From UBA5189 sp040389445 (GTDB lineage Bacteria; Chloroflexota; Limnocylindria; Limnocylindrales; CSP1-4), in the NCBI GenBank assembly GCA_040389445.1, contig JAZJZX010000007.1, forward strand, positions 1 through 64,000: a stretch of DNA of 64,000 nt, written 5' to 3'. Shown here in pieces: positions 18,987-28,212 of the stretch. Numbering within the stretch: the stretch's first letter is position 1; each line of letters begins with the position of its first letter. Below the pieces are notes generated by a model, which was not told where the DNA came from, did no database searches, and saw only the letters and a program-made list of their open reading frames with translations. The translations under genes and the position numbers were made by a program.

Positions 18987-18992
18987 TACCAT
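18987..18992 (+). promoter_or_regulatory. -10-like hexamer TACCAT, six bases before a GTG start
   Basis: TACCAT, then six bases, then the GTG start of the DUF885 gene, with no ribosome-binding site between. This spacing puts the transcription start at or next to the start codon, as in leaderless genes of high-GC bacteria. No -35 consensus is visible. Confidence 0.45.
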
Positions 18993-18998
18993 CCGACG

Positions 18999-20759
18999 GT
19001 GACGTCCCCCGCCCTGAGACCGACTGCCCATGAGGCACTGCGCGCGCTCGCCGACGAGTTCTGGGAGTCGTTCCTCACGGCGCATCCTGGTTTCGCAACG
19101 GTCCTCGGCGATCGACGGTTCGACGATCGCCTGGACGATCTGTCCCCGGAGGGCCGAGCCGCATGGGCATCCGTCCTGGAGCAGACCCTGGGTCGCGCCG
19201 GGGAGATCGACCCGTCCGGGCTCGATGGATCGGCACGGGTCACCCGGTCGATGCTGATCGAGGAAGCCTCGGGGCAACTGATGGCGCTGCGAACGGGCGT
19301 GGACGACTGGTCGCTCAATCCCATCGACGGCCCGCAGACCTGGGTCGTGGACATGGTGGACTATCAGCCGATCTCGACACCCGAGGAAGGGCGCCGCCTG
19401 ATCACGCGCATCCGCGCCATGGACCGGTTGATCGACCAGGTCGTCGAGCGACTCCGTCGTGGCCTGGCCCGCGGCTGCGTCTCGTCGGTCGTTCCGGTCG
19501 AGCGGGTGATCGACGAGGTCTCCGGGCTGATCGGCACTCCCGCGGCCGCGTGGCGGCTGGCCGTCCCCGCTGGAGAGCCGCATGAGGATTGGCCGGCGGA
19601 CGTCCTCGAGGCCTTCCGGACCGACCTCATCGAGGCGATCGATTCCGTCGTGCTCCCGGCGTTCCGGCGCTATGCCGAGGTGCTCCGGCAGGAGATCCTG
19701 CCGGTCGCGCGGCCGTCCGGGCAGCCGGGTCTGGTTCACGTGCCCGAGGGTACGGCCGCGTATCGAGCGCTCGCCCGGAGCCACACGTCGCTGGATCTCG
19801 ATCCGCTCGAGATCCACGAGGTCGGCCTTCGCGAGATCGAACGGCTGGATCGCGCCTTCGCCGACCTCGGGGCGAGCGTGCTGGGCGTCCACGGTCTCGA
19901 AGCGACGCTGCGTGCCCTCCGGACGGATCTCCGCCTCCGGTTCGCGAACGCAGACGAGGTGTGGGCCACTGCCCGCAGCACCCTGGAGCGGGCCCAGGCG
20001 GCGACGCCCGCGTGGTTCGGACGCCTGCCGATCGCCGCCTGCGAGGTCGTTCCGATCCCCGCCGAATCGGCGCCCCACCAAACGCTCGCCTACTACGCCT
20101 GGCCGGCCCTCGACGGGAGCCGGCCAGGCCGGTTCCACATCAACCTCCACGCGCCGGAGACGCGTGCCCGATACGAGGCCGAGGCGCTCGCGTTCCACGA
20201 GGCCGTCCCGGGGCATCACCTGCAACTGGCGATCGCGCAGGAGCTCGACGGGATACCGGCCTTTCAGCGAACGCTGGGCTCCAACGCCTTTGCCGAAGGC
20301 TGGGGCCTCTACACCGAGGGACTCGCCGACGAGATGGGCCTCTACTCCTCCGACATGGATCGGTTCGGGATCCTGTCGTTCGACGCGTGGCGCGCCTGCC
20401 GGCTCGTCGTGGACACCGGCATCCACGCCATCGGGTGGACCCGGGATGAGGCCATCGGGTTCATGCGCGAGCACACCGCCCTCGACGAGGGGAACATCGC
20501 CAACGAGGTCGACCGCTACATCGCCTGGCCGGGCCAGGCGCTCGCCTACAAGCTCGGCCAGCTCGAGATCCTGCGTCTGCGCGCGCACGCGAAAACGGTC
20601 CTCGGACCCCGCTTCGATATCCGGCAGTTCCACGACGTGGTCCTGGGTTCCGGGGCGGTCGGTCTGGTGACCCTCGCAGGAATCGTCGAGACGTGGCTTG
20701 ACGGCGAGGTGCGGGCAGCGCAGCCCGGCACCATCACCGAACCCGCCCCGTCACCCTGA
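18999..20759 (+). CDS. DUF885-family peptidase-like protein
   Basis: A 586-residue member of the DUF885 family, a set of gluzincin-like, probably zinc-dependent carboxypeptidases. The characteristic ALAFHEAVPGHHLQLAIAQEL is at about 400-420: HExxxxH-like, with a second His pair and a downstream Glu in EGWGLYTEGL (about 433-442). No signal peptide is seen, so it is probably cytoplasmic. It starts at GTG with a TACCAT hexamer six bases upstream. The substrate is unknown. It follows the MarP-like gene closely, but with its own probable promoter. Confidence 0.85.
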   Translation: MTSPALRPTAHEALRALADEFWESFLTAHPGFATVLGDRRFDDRLDDLSPEGRAAWASVLEQTLGRAGEIDPSGLDGSARVTRSMLIEEASGQLMALRTGVDDWSLNPIDGPQTWVVDMVDYQPISTPEEGRRLITRIRAMDRLIDQVVERLRRGLARGCVSSVVPVERVIDEVSGLIGTPAAAWRLAVPAGEPHEDWPADVLEAFRTDLIEAIDSVVLPAFRRYAEVLRQEILPVARPSGQPGLVHVPEGTAAYRALARSHTSLDLDPLEIHEVGLREIERLDRAFADLGASVLGVHGLEATLRALRTDLRLRFANADEVWATARSTLERAQAATPAWFGRLPIAACEVVPIPAESAPHQTLAYYAWPALDGSRPGRFHINLHAPETRARYEAEALAFHEAVPGHHLQLAIAQELDGIPAFQRTLGSNAFAEGWGLYTEGLADEMGLYSSDMDRFGILSFDAWRACRLVVDTGIHAIGWTRDEAIGFMREHTALDEGNIANEVDRYIAWPGQALAYKLGQLEILRLRAHAKTVLGPRFDIRQFHDVVLGSGAVGLVTLAGIVETWLDGEVRAAQPGTITEPAPSP

Positions 20760-20958
20760 CGTCTCTGCTCCGCTGGTCAGGCCCGGAGAAGCGGGGAACG
20801 CGAGCGAGGAGGTCCACCTTCTGATCCGTGGTTCGAGCATGGCCCGGCACGCCGTCGTCAACTGCCCGACGACGCACGACCCGAGGCAACGACGCAGGGA
20901 CGCAATACACTGGGAGGCACCATCCAAGGCGCCGACGACCGCCGACCCGAGGTTCCGA
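20760..20958 (+). promoter_or_regulatory. Leader region of ilvD
   Basis: No convincing gene lies in these 199 bases. TACACT at 20906-20911 is a plausible -10, but the -35 position (GAGGCA) is weak. An isolated GAGGAGG at about 20808 is not followed by a credible coding frame. No leader peptide or terminator like that of ilvB was found here. Confidence 0.35.
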
Positions 20959-22695
20959 ATGCCCGACCGACCGCTCCCGTACGACCGACCCACCGACCCC
21001 GGCAAGCGTCACTCGTTCGCCCTGACCGACGGTCCGGATCGCGCTGCGGCCCGGGCCATGCTCAAGGCCATCGGCTTCACCGATGACGACCTGGCCAGGC
21101 CGCTGGTGGGAGTAGCCACCACCTGGATCGAAACGATGCCCTGCAACTTCAACCAGCGGCGGCTGGCGGAGTTCGTGAAGCAGGGCATCCGCGAGGCCGG
21201 CGGCACGCCGATGGAATTCAACACGATCGCCGTCTCGGACGGCGTCTCGATGGGCACCGAGGGGATGAAGGCGAGCCTGATCAGCCGAGAGGTCATCGCC
21301 GACTCGATCGAGCTGGTGGTCCGGGGGCACTTGCTCGATGGGGTCGTCTGCCTCGTCGGCTGCGACAAGACGATCCCCGGCGCCGCGATGGCCCTCGCTC
21401 GCCTCGACGTCCCGGGGCTGGTCTTCTACAACGGGACGATCTATCCGGGAACCTACAAGGGCCGCGACCTCACGATCGTGTCGGTCTTCGAGGCGATCGG
21501 CGCGTACCGCGCCGGCAAGGTCTCGATCGAGGAGCTGTACGAGATCGAGAGCGCGGCATGCCCGGGCGCCGGCGCGTGCGGCGGCCAGTACACCGCCAAC
21601 ACGATGAGCACGGCCATGGAGTTCCTGGGCCTTTCACCCGGTGGCCTGAACGGCATCCCCGCGGAGGACCCGAAGAAGGACGCGGCGGCGAAGCAGGCGG
21701 GCGAGTTGGCCATGACCCTCGTCAGGCACGACATCCGCCCGTCGCACATCGTGACCCGGAAGTCGATCGAGAACGCGATTGCCTCGGTCGCCGCCACGGG
21801 TGGCTCGACCAACGGCGTGCTCCATTTCCTGGCGCTCGCCCACGAGTTCGGCATCCCGCTGGAGATCGACGAGTTCGGAGTGATCGCCGACCGAACGCCC
21901 GTCGTGGCCGACATGCGCCCGGGCGGGCGGTACACGGCCGCCGACATGTACGACGCCGGCGGGATCGGCCTCGTCATGCGCGAGCTGCTGAAACGCGATC
22001 TCCTCCATCGCGACGAGATGAACGTCGATGGCCGGACGATTGCGAAGATCGCCGCCGCCGCGGTCGAGACCGAGGGCCAGAAGGTCGTCGTCCCGATCGA
22101 GGCGCCCCTCAAGCCGGTCGGAGGCCTGACGATCCTGCGCGGATCCCTGGCGCCGGACGGCTGCGTCGTCAAGCTGGCCGGCCACGAGCGCCTCCACCAT
22201 CGCGGCCCGGCGCGGGTCTTCGATTCCGAGAACGACTGCTTCAAGGCCGTGTCGGCGAGACAGATCGTGGCCGGGGACGTGGTGGTCATCCGCCACGAGG
22301 GCCCGGTCGGCGGCCCCGGGATGCAGGAGATGCTGAGCGTGACCGCTGCCCTCGTGGGCGAAGGGCTCGGCGATGCCGTGGCGCTCCTGACCGACGGCCG
22401 GTTCTCCGGTGGAACCCACGGGCTGATGATCGGCCACGTCGCCCCGGAGGCGGCCCTCGGTGGCCCGATTGCACTGGTCCGCGAGGGTGACGAGATCGAG
22501 ATCGACGTCGTGGCCAAGCGGATGGACCTCCTCGTCGACGACGCGGAACTGGCCCGGCGTCGGGCGGAGTGGACCGCGCCGCCGCCGCGCTATGCCTCCG
22601 GCGTCATGGCCAAGTACGCCGCGCTCGTCTCGTCGGCTTCCGAGGGCGCGATCACGACCGGGCGCCGCCTCCGGCAGGCGCTCGAGCAATCCTGA
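20959..22695 (+). CDS. ilvD: Dihydroxy-acid dehydratase
   Basis: Iron-sulfur enzyme that dehydrates 2,3-dihydroxyisovalerate and 2,3-dihydroxy-3-methylvalerate to the 2-oxo acids, completing the valine/isoleucine branch. The 578-residue protein has Cys ligands in MPCNFNQRRLAE (about 55), VGCDKTIPGAAMAL (about 134) and ACPGAGACGGQYTANTMS (about 203-208), then GGSTNGVLH and the C-terminal TDGRFSGGTHGLMIGHVAPEA. The ATG at 20959 gives the N-terminus expected for the family. A small membrane-protein gene begins one base after its stop codon. Confidence 0.95.
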   Translation: MPDRPLPYDRPTDPGKRHSFALTDGPDRAAARAMLKAIGFTDDDLARPLVGVATTWIETMPCNFNQRRLAEFVKQGIREAGGTPMEFNTIAVSDGVSMGTEGMKASLISREVIADSIELVVRGHLLDGVVCLVGCDKTIPGAAMALARLDVPGLVFYNGTIYPGTYKGRDLTIVSVFEAIGAYRAGKVSIEELYEIESAACPGAGACGGQYTANTMSTAMEFLGLSPGGLNGIPAEDPKKDAAAKQAGELAMTLVRHDIRPSHIVTRKSIENAIASVAATGGSTNGVLHFLALAHEFGIPLEIDEFGVIADRTPVVADMRPGGRYTAADMYDAGGIGLVMRELLKRDLLHRDEMNVDGRTIAKIAAAAVETEGQKVVVPIEAPLKPVGGLTILRGSLAPDGCVVKLAGHERLHHRGPARVFDSENDCFKAVSARQIVAGDVVVIRHEGPVGGPGMQEMLSVTAALVGEGLGDAVALLTDGRFSGGTHGLMIGHVAPEAALGGPIALVREGDEIEIDVVAKRMDLLVDDAELARRRAEWTAPPPRYASGVMAKYAALVSSASEGAITTGRRLRQALEQS

Positions 22696-22696
22696 G

Positions 22697-22936
22697 GTGA
22701 CGGCGAACAGCTCGCTGCCGCCTGATCCCGAGGCCTACGACGCCGTGAGGAACCAGCACGCCCGGAAACGCGGCCTTGCCGCGCCGTACATCGCGGGAGG
22801 TCGCGATCCGGACCCGGCAGCAGGACTCGCCGAGGAGCGCCGGCTGCTTCGCTGGCTGGTGGTGATGGTCGTGCTCCTCGTCCTGTCCGGATTCGTCGTG
22901 GGGATTGCGGCCGCGCTGCTCGGGTTCTCCACCTGA
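22697..22936 (+). CDS. Small single-pass membrane protein, unknown function
   Basis: A 79-residue protein with a charged N-terminal region (DPEAYDAVRNQHARKRG) and one C-terminal transmembrane helix (about 51-77, WLVVMVVLLVLSGFVVGIAA). No family was recognised. The GTG starts one base after the ilvD stop and the M20 peptidase gene begins one base after this gene's stop, so the three are probably cotranscribed. The compact spacing and in-frame hydrophobic segment support a real gene. Confidence 0.7.
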   Translation: MTANSSLPPDPEAYDAVRNQHARKRGLAAPYIAGGRDPDPAAGLAEERRLLRWLVVMVVLLVLSGFVVGIAAALLGFST

Positions 22937-22937
22937 C

Positions 22938-24371
22938 ATGGCGGAGCCCGGATCAGCTCCGCCGAGTGCCGCCCTGAGTGCAGAGCGGTGGACGGCGGCC
23001 CACGCCCGCCTCGTCCGGACGCTCCGCGACCTGATCCGGATCCCGTCCGTCAATCCGCCTGCCCCGGCGGGTCCCGAACTCGATGCGGCCCGTCAAATCG
23101 CAGCATGGCTGGCGGAGGTCGGCATTCCCGCGACGGTCCATGAGCCGGTCCCGGGTCGTGGGTCGGTCGTGGCGCGGCTGCACGGTGACGGCACCGGAGG
23201 CGACCCGCTGCTCCTGCTCTCCCACCTGGACGTGGTGCCCGCGCCGGCGGATCGATGGACCCAGGATCCGTTCGGCGGCGCGATCGTGGACGGGTACATC
23301 TATGGGCGCGGTGCCGTCGACATGAAGGACCTCGTGGCGATGGAGATCGAGGTGTTCCGCCTGCTCGCCGAGGAGGCGGTTGCGAGCGGCCTGGACCCCG
23401 CCACCGACCCCATCCCGGGGCTCCGTCGCGACCTCCTGCTGGCGGTGACCGCCGACGAGGAAGCGGGCGGGCTCGACGGTGTCGGCTGGCTGGCCGATCA
23501 CCACCCGGAGCATCTCCGCGCCGCCGGTGCCCTGAACGAATCCGGCGCCGTGAGCCTGGATGTCGGCGGTCGGCGCCTCTATCCGATCCAGATCGCGGAG
23601 AAGGGCTACGCGGCGTACCGCATCACGGTCCGCGGCGCCTGGGGCCACGGCTCCATGCCTCGCCCGGACAACGCCGCCGTCCTCGCGGCCGAGGCCATCA
23701 CCCGGCTGTCGGTCCCCGGTGTGCCGCGCGTCACCGACGTCATGCGGGATTTCTTCAACCGTGCCGCGGATGCCCTCGGCGGGGAGGCGGCAATCGTCCT
23801 CAGGGCCATCGCCGAGGGCGACGCGCTTCGGGCCGAGGCGGCCATCGATCGGCTGTGCATGCCGGTCTACGCGCGGGCGGCTCGGGCGCTCGTGCGGGAC
23901 ACCATCTCCCCGAACATCGTGCACGCCGGGATCAAGTACAACGTCATCCCGGGTGAGGCCCTGCTGGAGCTCGACTGCCGGCTGCTTCCGGGAACGGACG
24001 AACCGGCGATACGTGCCGACATCATCGAACGGCTGGGCCCGGACCTCGAGCGGGTCTGCACCATCGAGCTGCTGACGGCTGCTCCGGCCGTGGTTGCCTC
24101 CACGGACGCACCGCTCTATCGGGTCCTCGAGCAGGCGGTTCGGGACCATGATCCGGACGGCATCCCCATCCCGGTCATGGCCCCGTTTTCCACGGACAAC
24201 AAGACGTTGGCTCGCCTCGGGGTGCCGGCGTACGGGTTCTCACCGCTCCGGGTCGACCCGGACGAGGCATACCTGGAGCGGTACCACGGGGTAGACGAGC
24301 GGGTGAGCATTGACGCGCTCCGCTGGGGCCTGCCGGTTCTCTACGACGCGGTGCGTCGCTTCTGCGGCTGA
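22938..24371 (+). CDS. M20-family metallopeptidase
   Basis: A 477-residue zinc hydrolase related to ArgE/DapE/CPG2 dipeptidases and acylases. The family residues are visible: metal and catalytic His/Asp in LLLLSHLDVVPAP (about 88-100), the bridging Asp in YGRGAVDMKDLVA (about 123-135), and the catalytic Glu pair in AVTADEEAGGLDG (about 172-184). A lid/dimerisation domain is inserted in the middle (about 215-345). The later His is in VHAGIKYNVIPGEA-type context. It is cytoplasmic. The natural substrate, a peptide or N-acyl amino acid, is unknown. The ATG lies one base after the stop of the small membrane protein. Confidence 0.88.
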   Translation: MAEPGSAPPSAALSAERWTAAHARLVRTLRDLIRIPSVNPPAPAGPELDAARQIAAWLAEVGIPATVHEPVPGRGSVVARLHGDGTGGDPLLLLSHLDVVPAPADRWTQDPFGGAIVDGYIYGRGAVDMKDLVAMEIEVFRLLAEEAVASGLDPATDPIPGLRRDLLLAVTADEEAGGLDGVGWLADHHPEHLRAAGALNESGAVSLDVGGRRLYPIQIAEKGYAAYRITVRGAWGHGSMPRPDNAAVLAAEAITRLSVPGVPRVTDVMRDFFNRAADALGGEAAIVLRAIAEGDALRAEAAIDRLCMPVYARAARALVRDTISPNIVHAGIKYNVIPGEALLELDCRLLPGTDEPAIRADIIERLGPDLERVCTIELLTAAPAVVASTDAPLYRVLEQAVRDHDPDGIPIPVMAPFSTDNKTLARLGVPAYGFSPLRVDPDEAYLERYHGVDERVSIDALRWGLPVLYDAVRRFCG

Positions 24372-24402
24372 CGCCGGCGCGGGTGACCCGGCGAGCGGAT
24401 TG

Positions 24403-24432
24403 GGGGGCGGCAGCACGAGTGTCGCCGCCCCC
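24403..24432. terminator. Probable bidirectional terminator between convergent genes
   Basis: A 9-bp GC stem (GGGGGCGGC / GCCGCCCCC) with a 12-base internal region that can itself pair (CAC/GTG), in the gap between the M20 peptidase stop and the convergent CHRD gene stop. There is no clear T-tract, so the call rests on position and stem strength. Confidence 0.5.
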
Positions 24433-24453
24433 GGGATCTCCTCGACGAAACCG

Positions 24454-25494
24454 TCAGTCCCTGGACCTCGGGTGAACGTCGGTTCGGGCGCGGACCGTTG
24501 CCCGGCGAGCCGGCCAGGCCAGGACGGCCAGGGCCGCGCCGAGCATCGCCACGATGACCCATGCCGACGTACCCGATGACCCGGGCACCGACGGTTCCAG
24601 CGTCGATGTCGGCGGCGCCGTCGGCGTCGGGCCGACCGTGACCGCGAGCTGGGCCCGGAGCTCACCGCCCGGATTTGCGGCCGTATGGACGTTGACGTAG
24701 GTCCCACCTGCGGCGATCGCGGCGACGGCTCCGGCCATGTCGGTCACCGAACCGGTCGGCGTGAGATTCGCCGCGGTGAGGGTTCCCGTCATGGGACTCG
24801 GGCCCGCCACCAGCGGCAGGAGCACTCCCCCGTTGGCACCGACAGCGCCGAGGTGGATGTGGGCCGCAGCCGGCGCTCCGGACAGGCCGCTGTACGCGAC
24901 GTAGTAGGTCAGGGTGCCCCCGTCCGTGCTGACGACGACCCAGGTGTTCCCGCTGGCAGCAGTCGTCACCGCCGGCACCTCCTGGGATCCCGACAGGGTG
25001 CCGAAGTGCGCGTTGCCCTTGGCGGTCACCTGGCCACGGATCTCGCCGCCGGGATTGGCTGCGGTATGGAGATTGACGTAGGTCCCGCCTGCCTTGAGCG
25101 CGGCGACGGCTTCGGCGAAGGTGGTGATGGCGCCGCTCGGCGTGAAGTTCGTCGCCGTCAGCGTGCCGACCATGGGGCTCGCGGACGCGACCAGCGGAAG
25201 GATCACGCCACCATTGACGCCCGCGGCGCCGACGTGGATGTGGGCGGCCGCCAGGGCGCCGGACAGGCCGCTGTACTCGACGACGTACCAGATCGTCGCA
25301 TTGTCGGCGGAGATGACCACGGTCGCTTCGCCGACGGCGGCCGTGACGACAGGAGACACCTCCTGCGCACCGTCGACCGGTCCGCCGAACGCGGCGGTGG
25401 GTGGGTTGGCGGCCAGCACCGCCGGCGCCGTGAGCGCCAGCAGGCCGATCACCCCGAGGGTCAGAACTCTCGATCGCATGCCATCCTCCTGCAT
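24454..25494 (-). CDS. Cell-surface protein with two CHRD domains
   Basis: A 346-residue exported protein: signal peptide (about 7-28, cleavage near VLAANPP), then two tandem CHRD domains (about 35-150 and 160-285). Each shows an AAHIH motif with SGLSG upstream and ends GGTYVN(L/V)HTAANPGGE(I/L)R(G/A)Q. A Pro/Thr linker, a C-terminal hydrophobic helix (about 312-330) and a basic tail suggest membrane anchoring. CHRD domains are known from chordin; their role in bacteria is unclear. The two repeats are very similar, implying a recent internal duplication. It is divergent from the cupredoxin gene at 25607. Confidence 0.88.
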   Translation of the reverse strand: MQEDGMRSRVLTLGVIGLLALTAPAVLAANPPTAAFGGPVDGAQEVSPVVTAAVGEATVVISADNATIWYVVEYSGLSGALAAAHIHVGAAGVNGGVILPLVASASPMVGTLTATNFTPSGAITTFAEAVAALKAGGTYVNLHTAANPGGEIRGQVTAKGNAHFGTLSGSQEVPAVTTAASGNTWVVVSTDGGTLTYYVAYSGLSGAPAAAHIHLGAVGANGGVLLPLVAGPSPMTGTLTAANLTPTGSVTDMAGAVAAIAAGGTYVNVHTAANPGGELRAQLAVTVGPTPTAPPTSTLEPSVPGSSGTSAWVIVAMLGAALAVLAWPARRATVRARTDVHPRSRD

Positions 25495-25530
25495 CGTCCT
25501 GCCAGGGCACGACGCACCCCGAGCGGATCA

Positions 25531-25564
25531 GTACCAGAGGTACGACGCCGACATCCGATCGGAT
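25531..25564. promoter_or_regulatory. Two palindromes in a divergent intergenic region
   Basis: GTACC-AGA-GGTAC (25531-25543) and the perfect 12-bp palindrome ATCCGATCGGAT (25553-25564) lie nine bases apart between the divergent CHRD and cupredoxin genes. They could be operator half-site pairs. No regulator can be assigned from sequence. Confidence 0.35.
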
Positions 25565-25606
25565 CTCCTGCGATCCGACCGAGCCGGGCGCGCGTACTGG
25601 TTGGTG

Positions 25607-26425
25607 ATGAACGAGACCGGCATCCCGGATGGTCCAGCGCGCGCCACGCGCCGACGCGCAGCGTTGGCTTCCAGCGTGATACTTGCCGTCGTGGCCCTCG
25701 CCGGCCTGGCGTTCGCCGGCCCCAGCCTGGGCAGCTCGTACACCATCCAGGCGAGGAACTACGCCTTCGTCGTCCCCGGCGGCGGCTCGAGCCTCGTCGT
25801 CACCGTCGGCGACCAGGTCACCTGGGTGGCGGGCGGTGATCCGCACACCGTCACCAGCGGGACACCCGGCGCGATCGACCAGCGGTTCGTCGACCATCCG
25901 GCCGGTGCCGGACTGCTGAAACCCGGGGACACCTTCACCACGACCTTCACGGTGCCGGGAACGTACCCCTACTTCTGCGAGATCCATCCGGAACAGATGT
26001 CGGGCACGGTGACCGTGGTCGCGTCGGCGACCAGTCCGGCGACGCCCGCCCCGACCACGCCGAGCCCGACGAGGGCACCCAGCCCGCGACCGACGGCGAC
26101 GCCGACCGTGCCGTCGACCGTGCCGCCGACCGCGCCGCCGACCGCGCCGCCCACAACGTCGCCGCCGAGTTCGAGCGCCGGGACCGGGTCCCCGGCCCCG
26201 TCCGTCCAGCCGTCCACCGCACCGTCTGCTCCGGCGACCGGCGGAGGGGTGCCCACGTCATCTCCATCGGCCGCGACGGATGCCGGGGCCGGCCGGCCCG
26301 TCGATCCCCGCGGCTACGGCAGCGCATCGGGTGACACGCCGGCGATCGCCGTGGTGGCTGGTCTCGGCATCCTGGCCGTCGCAGCCGGCGCGCTCGCGTT
26401 CCGACGCAGGAATCGCGGTACCTGA
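25607..26425 (+). CDS. Membrane-anchored plastocyanin-like cupredoxin
   Basis: A 272-residue surface protein: signal segment (about 18-40), one cupredoxin domain (about 45-142), a long Pro/Thr/Ser linker (about 145-240) and a C-terminal helix (about 245-265) with a basic RRRNRGT end. Type-1 copper ligands are visible: His in GGDPHTVTSG (about 84), then Cys, His and Met in YFCEIHPEQMSG (about 123-130). It probably carries electrons or binds copper at the cell surface. The start is taken at the ATG; a GTG sits one codon upstream. It is divergent from the CHRD gene and convergent with the MarR gene. Confidence 0.88.
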   Translation: MNETGIPDGPARATRRRAALASSVILAVVALAGLAFAGPSLGSSYTIQARNYAFVVPGGGSSLVVTVGDQVTWVAGGDPHTVTSGTPGAIDQRFVDHPAGAGLLKPGDTFTTTFTVPGTYPYFCEIHPEQMSGTVTVVASATSPATPAPTTPSPTRAPSPRPTATPTVPSTVPPTAPPTAPPTTSPPSSSAGTGSPAPSVQPSTAPSAPATGGGVPTSSPSAATDAGAGRPVDPRGYGSASGDTPAIAVVAGLGILAVAAGALAFRRRNRGT

Positions 26426-26470
26426 GCGACGCCCACCCGCCGGCCGGTCCACTCGGCCCGAACGTGCGGC

Positions 26471-27052
26471 TCAGGATCGCCCGGATTCGCCCCGCACCAC
26501 CCGACCCCGGCGGGAAAAGGCGCGGGTGGCCAGCGCCGCGACGGCCATCGCCACCAGGGCGCGCTCGGCCGTCGGAAGCGGACGGACGGCCGTGAGGAAC
26601 TGATCGGCCCGGGACCGGTCCACCACCCGCAGGATGGCGCGGCCTCGATGGGTCAGCAGGACCGATCGTTGGCGCCGGTCCTCGGGTTCCTCGCGCCGCT
26701 CGACCAGGCGCCGGCGCGCAAGCCCGTCCACGAGTCGGCTGGTCGCCGACGGTGATCTGCCGAGCGATTCAGCAAGTTCGCCGATGGTCGTGGTGCTTCC
26801 GTCGGCGAGCACGTAGAGGGCGGCCAGCTGCGTGAACCCGAGGCGAAGCTCGCCGAGTTGCGACGCGAAGCCGATGACCAGCTCCCGCCAGAGGGCCCTG
26901 CCCATGGCGACCCGTTCGGAAATCTGGCGCACATTCGGGATACGGGCCCCCGCTGCGAGTGCCGAGGAGCCGAGGTCCGCCTCGAATCGCCGCGCGATCG
27001 CGCGGACGCTCGCGGCGCGTGGGCGGCGACGGGATCCCGCGGGGTCGGTCAA
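26471..27052 (-). CDS. MarR-family transcriptional regulator
   Basis: A 193-residue protein with the winged-helix MarR domain (about 60-165): GFTQLAALYVLADGSTTTIGELAESLGRSPSATSRLVDGLARRRLVER, with the recognition helix around SPSATSRLVDGL and the wing at EPEDRRQRSVLLT. The N-terminal 45 residues are a basic extension. MarR proteins dimerise and usually repress a neighbouring gene; the divergent fabD operon is the obvious candidate, but no ligand can be inferred. The start is TTG, with TAGCAT (27062-27067) nine bases upstream and no ribosome-binding site, so it may be leaderless. Confidence 0.88.
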   Translation of the reverse strand: MTDPAGSRRRPRAASVRAIARRFEADLGSSALAAGARIPNVRQISERVAMGRALWRELVIGFASQLGELRLGFTQLAALYVLADGSTTTIGELAESLGRSPSATSRLVDGLARRRLVERREEPEDRRQRSVLLTHRGRAILRVVDRSRADQFLTAVRPLPTAERALVAMAVAALATRAFSRRGRVVRGESGRS

Positions 27053-27201
27053 TTCGCAGGGATGCTAGCGCAATCCGCGGCAGGTCGTGTGCACAAGCGC
27101 ATGTATTCCACGCTCGGCCGACCCGGTAGCGGGGCAGTATTCGAAGGCGCCATCGCCGGATGGCGTTTCGAGATGCCCACCTTCGATCCGAGCAGGAGGC
27201 C

Positions 27202-28170
27202 ATGGACAGGGTCGCGTTCATCTTTCCGGGGCAGGGTTCGCAGTCCGTCGGCATGGGTCAGGCGTTGGCCGCTGCTTCGCCGGCCGCAGCCGCGATCTTC
27301 CGGGCGGCCGACCTCGCGCTCGGCGAGCCCATCAGCCTGCTCGCCTGGGTCGGACCCGAGGAGAGGCTGAATCGCACGGAGCATGCCCAGCCGGCCCTGC
27401 TTGCCACGTCGATCGCCTATCTCGAGGCGCTCCGCGAACGGTGGGCGGCCTCGGAGACTGGGGCGCCCGCTCCCAGTTTCATGGCCGGCCATTCGATGGG
27501 CCAGTACTCCGCGATGGTCGCGGCCGAGGTGATCTCCCTGGCCGACGGCGTGCGGCTGGTACGCGAGCGGGGCCGTCTGATGCAGCGGTCGGGGGACGGA
27601 CGCGACGGCGCGATGGCCGCGATCATCGGGCTCGACGAGGAGGCGATCCCCGACCTGGTCGCCCGGGCGAGTGCCGCGGGCATCTTCGGCGTCGCGAACA
27701 GGAATGCACCGGGCCAGGTCGTGGTTTCCGGTGAGCGCGCGGCCATTGAAGCGGGCGCCGAGATCGCGAAATCCCTCGGTGCCAAACGGGCAATCGTCCT
27801 GCCGGTGAGCGTTGCCGCCCACTCGCCGCTGATGGCCGGCGCGGCGCACGCGATGCGCGATGTCCTCGCCGACGTGCACTTCTCCGACCCCGCCGTCCCC
27901 CTGCTGGCGAACGCCGACGCGCAGCCGCTCAGGACGGCGGAGGCCTGCCGTGCGGAACTCGTGGAACACCTGACCGCCGGTGTGGACTGGGTTCGTGCGG
28001 TGGAAACGATGGTGGGCGCCGGGGTCGGCGCCTTCCTCGAGGTTGGACCCGGTCGCGTGCTGACCGGTTTGACCAAGCGAATCGCTGCCGACGCCGCAAC
28101 GTTTGCCGCCGACGACGCCGGGGCGCCGGATCGGCTGGCAGTCCCCGACTTCTCATCCAGCCAGGCCTGA
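27202..28170 (+). CDS. fabD: Malonyl-CoA:ACP transacylase
   Basis: Transfers malonate from CoA to acyl-carrier protein for fatty-acid chain elongation. The 322-residue protein begins VAFIFPGQGSQSVGMG, carries the active-site serine in MAGHSMGQYSAM (Ser about 98), and has the conserved His in LPVSVAAHSPLM (about 207). The ATG at 27202 follows a strong AGGAGG. First gene of fabD-fabF-fabF. No ACP, FabG or FabH gene lies in this cluster, which is unusual for a fab operon, so these must be encoded elsewhere. Confidence 0.94.
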   Translation: MDRVAFIFPGQGSQSVGMGQALAAASPAAAAIFRAADLALGEPISLLAWVGPEERLNRTEHAQPALLATSIAYLEALRERWAASETGAPAPSFMAGHSMGQYSAMVAAEVISLADGVRLVRERGRLMQRSGDGRDGAMAAIIGLDEEAIPDLVARASAAGIFGVANRNAPGQVVVSGERAAIEAGAEIAKSLGAKRAIVLPVSVAAHSPLMAGAAHAMRDVLADVHFSDPAVPLLANADAQPLRTAEACRAELVEHLTAGVDWVRAVETMVGAGVGAFLEVGPGRVLTGLTKRIAADAATFAADDAGAPDRLAVPDFSSSQA

Positions 28171-28212
28171 GCGGCCATCCCCAGCCCATCACCGATCAAG
28201 GAGCCCATCATC

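Noticed and set aside
20820..20850. tRNA T-arm-like GGTTCGAG
   Set aside because: No acceptor stem or anticodon arm can be drawn around it.
20828..21025. Small gene after an isolated GAGGAGG upstream of ilvD
   Set aside because: The frame runs into ilvD in another phase, is Arg/Thr/Pro-rich, and has no domain or hydrophobic segment.
27053..27201. A MarR operator near GTGTGCACAAGC
   Set aside because: The inverted repeat is short and imperfect; it is not strong enough to annotate without comparative data.
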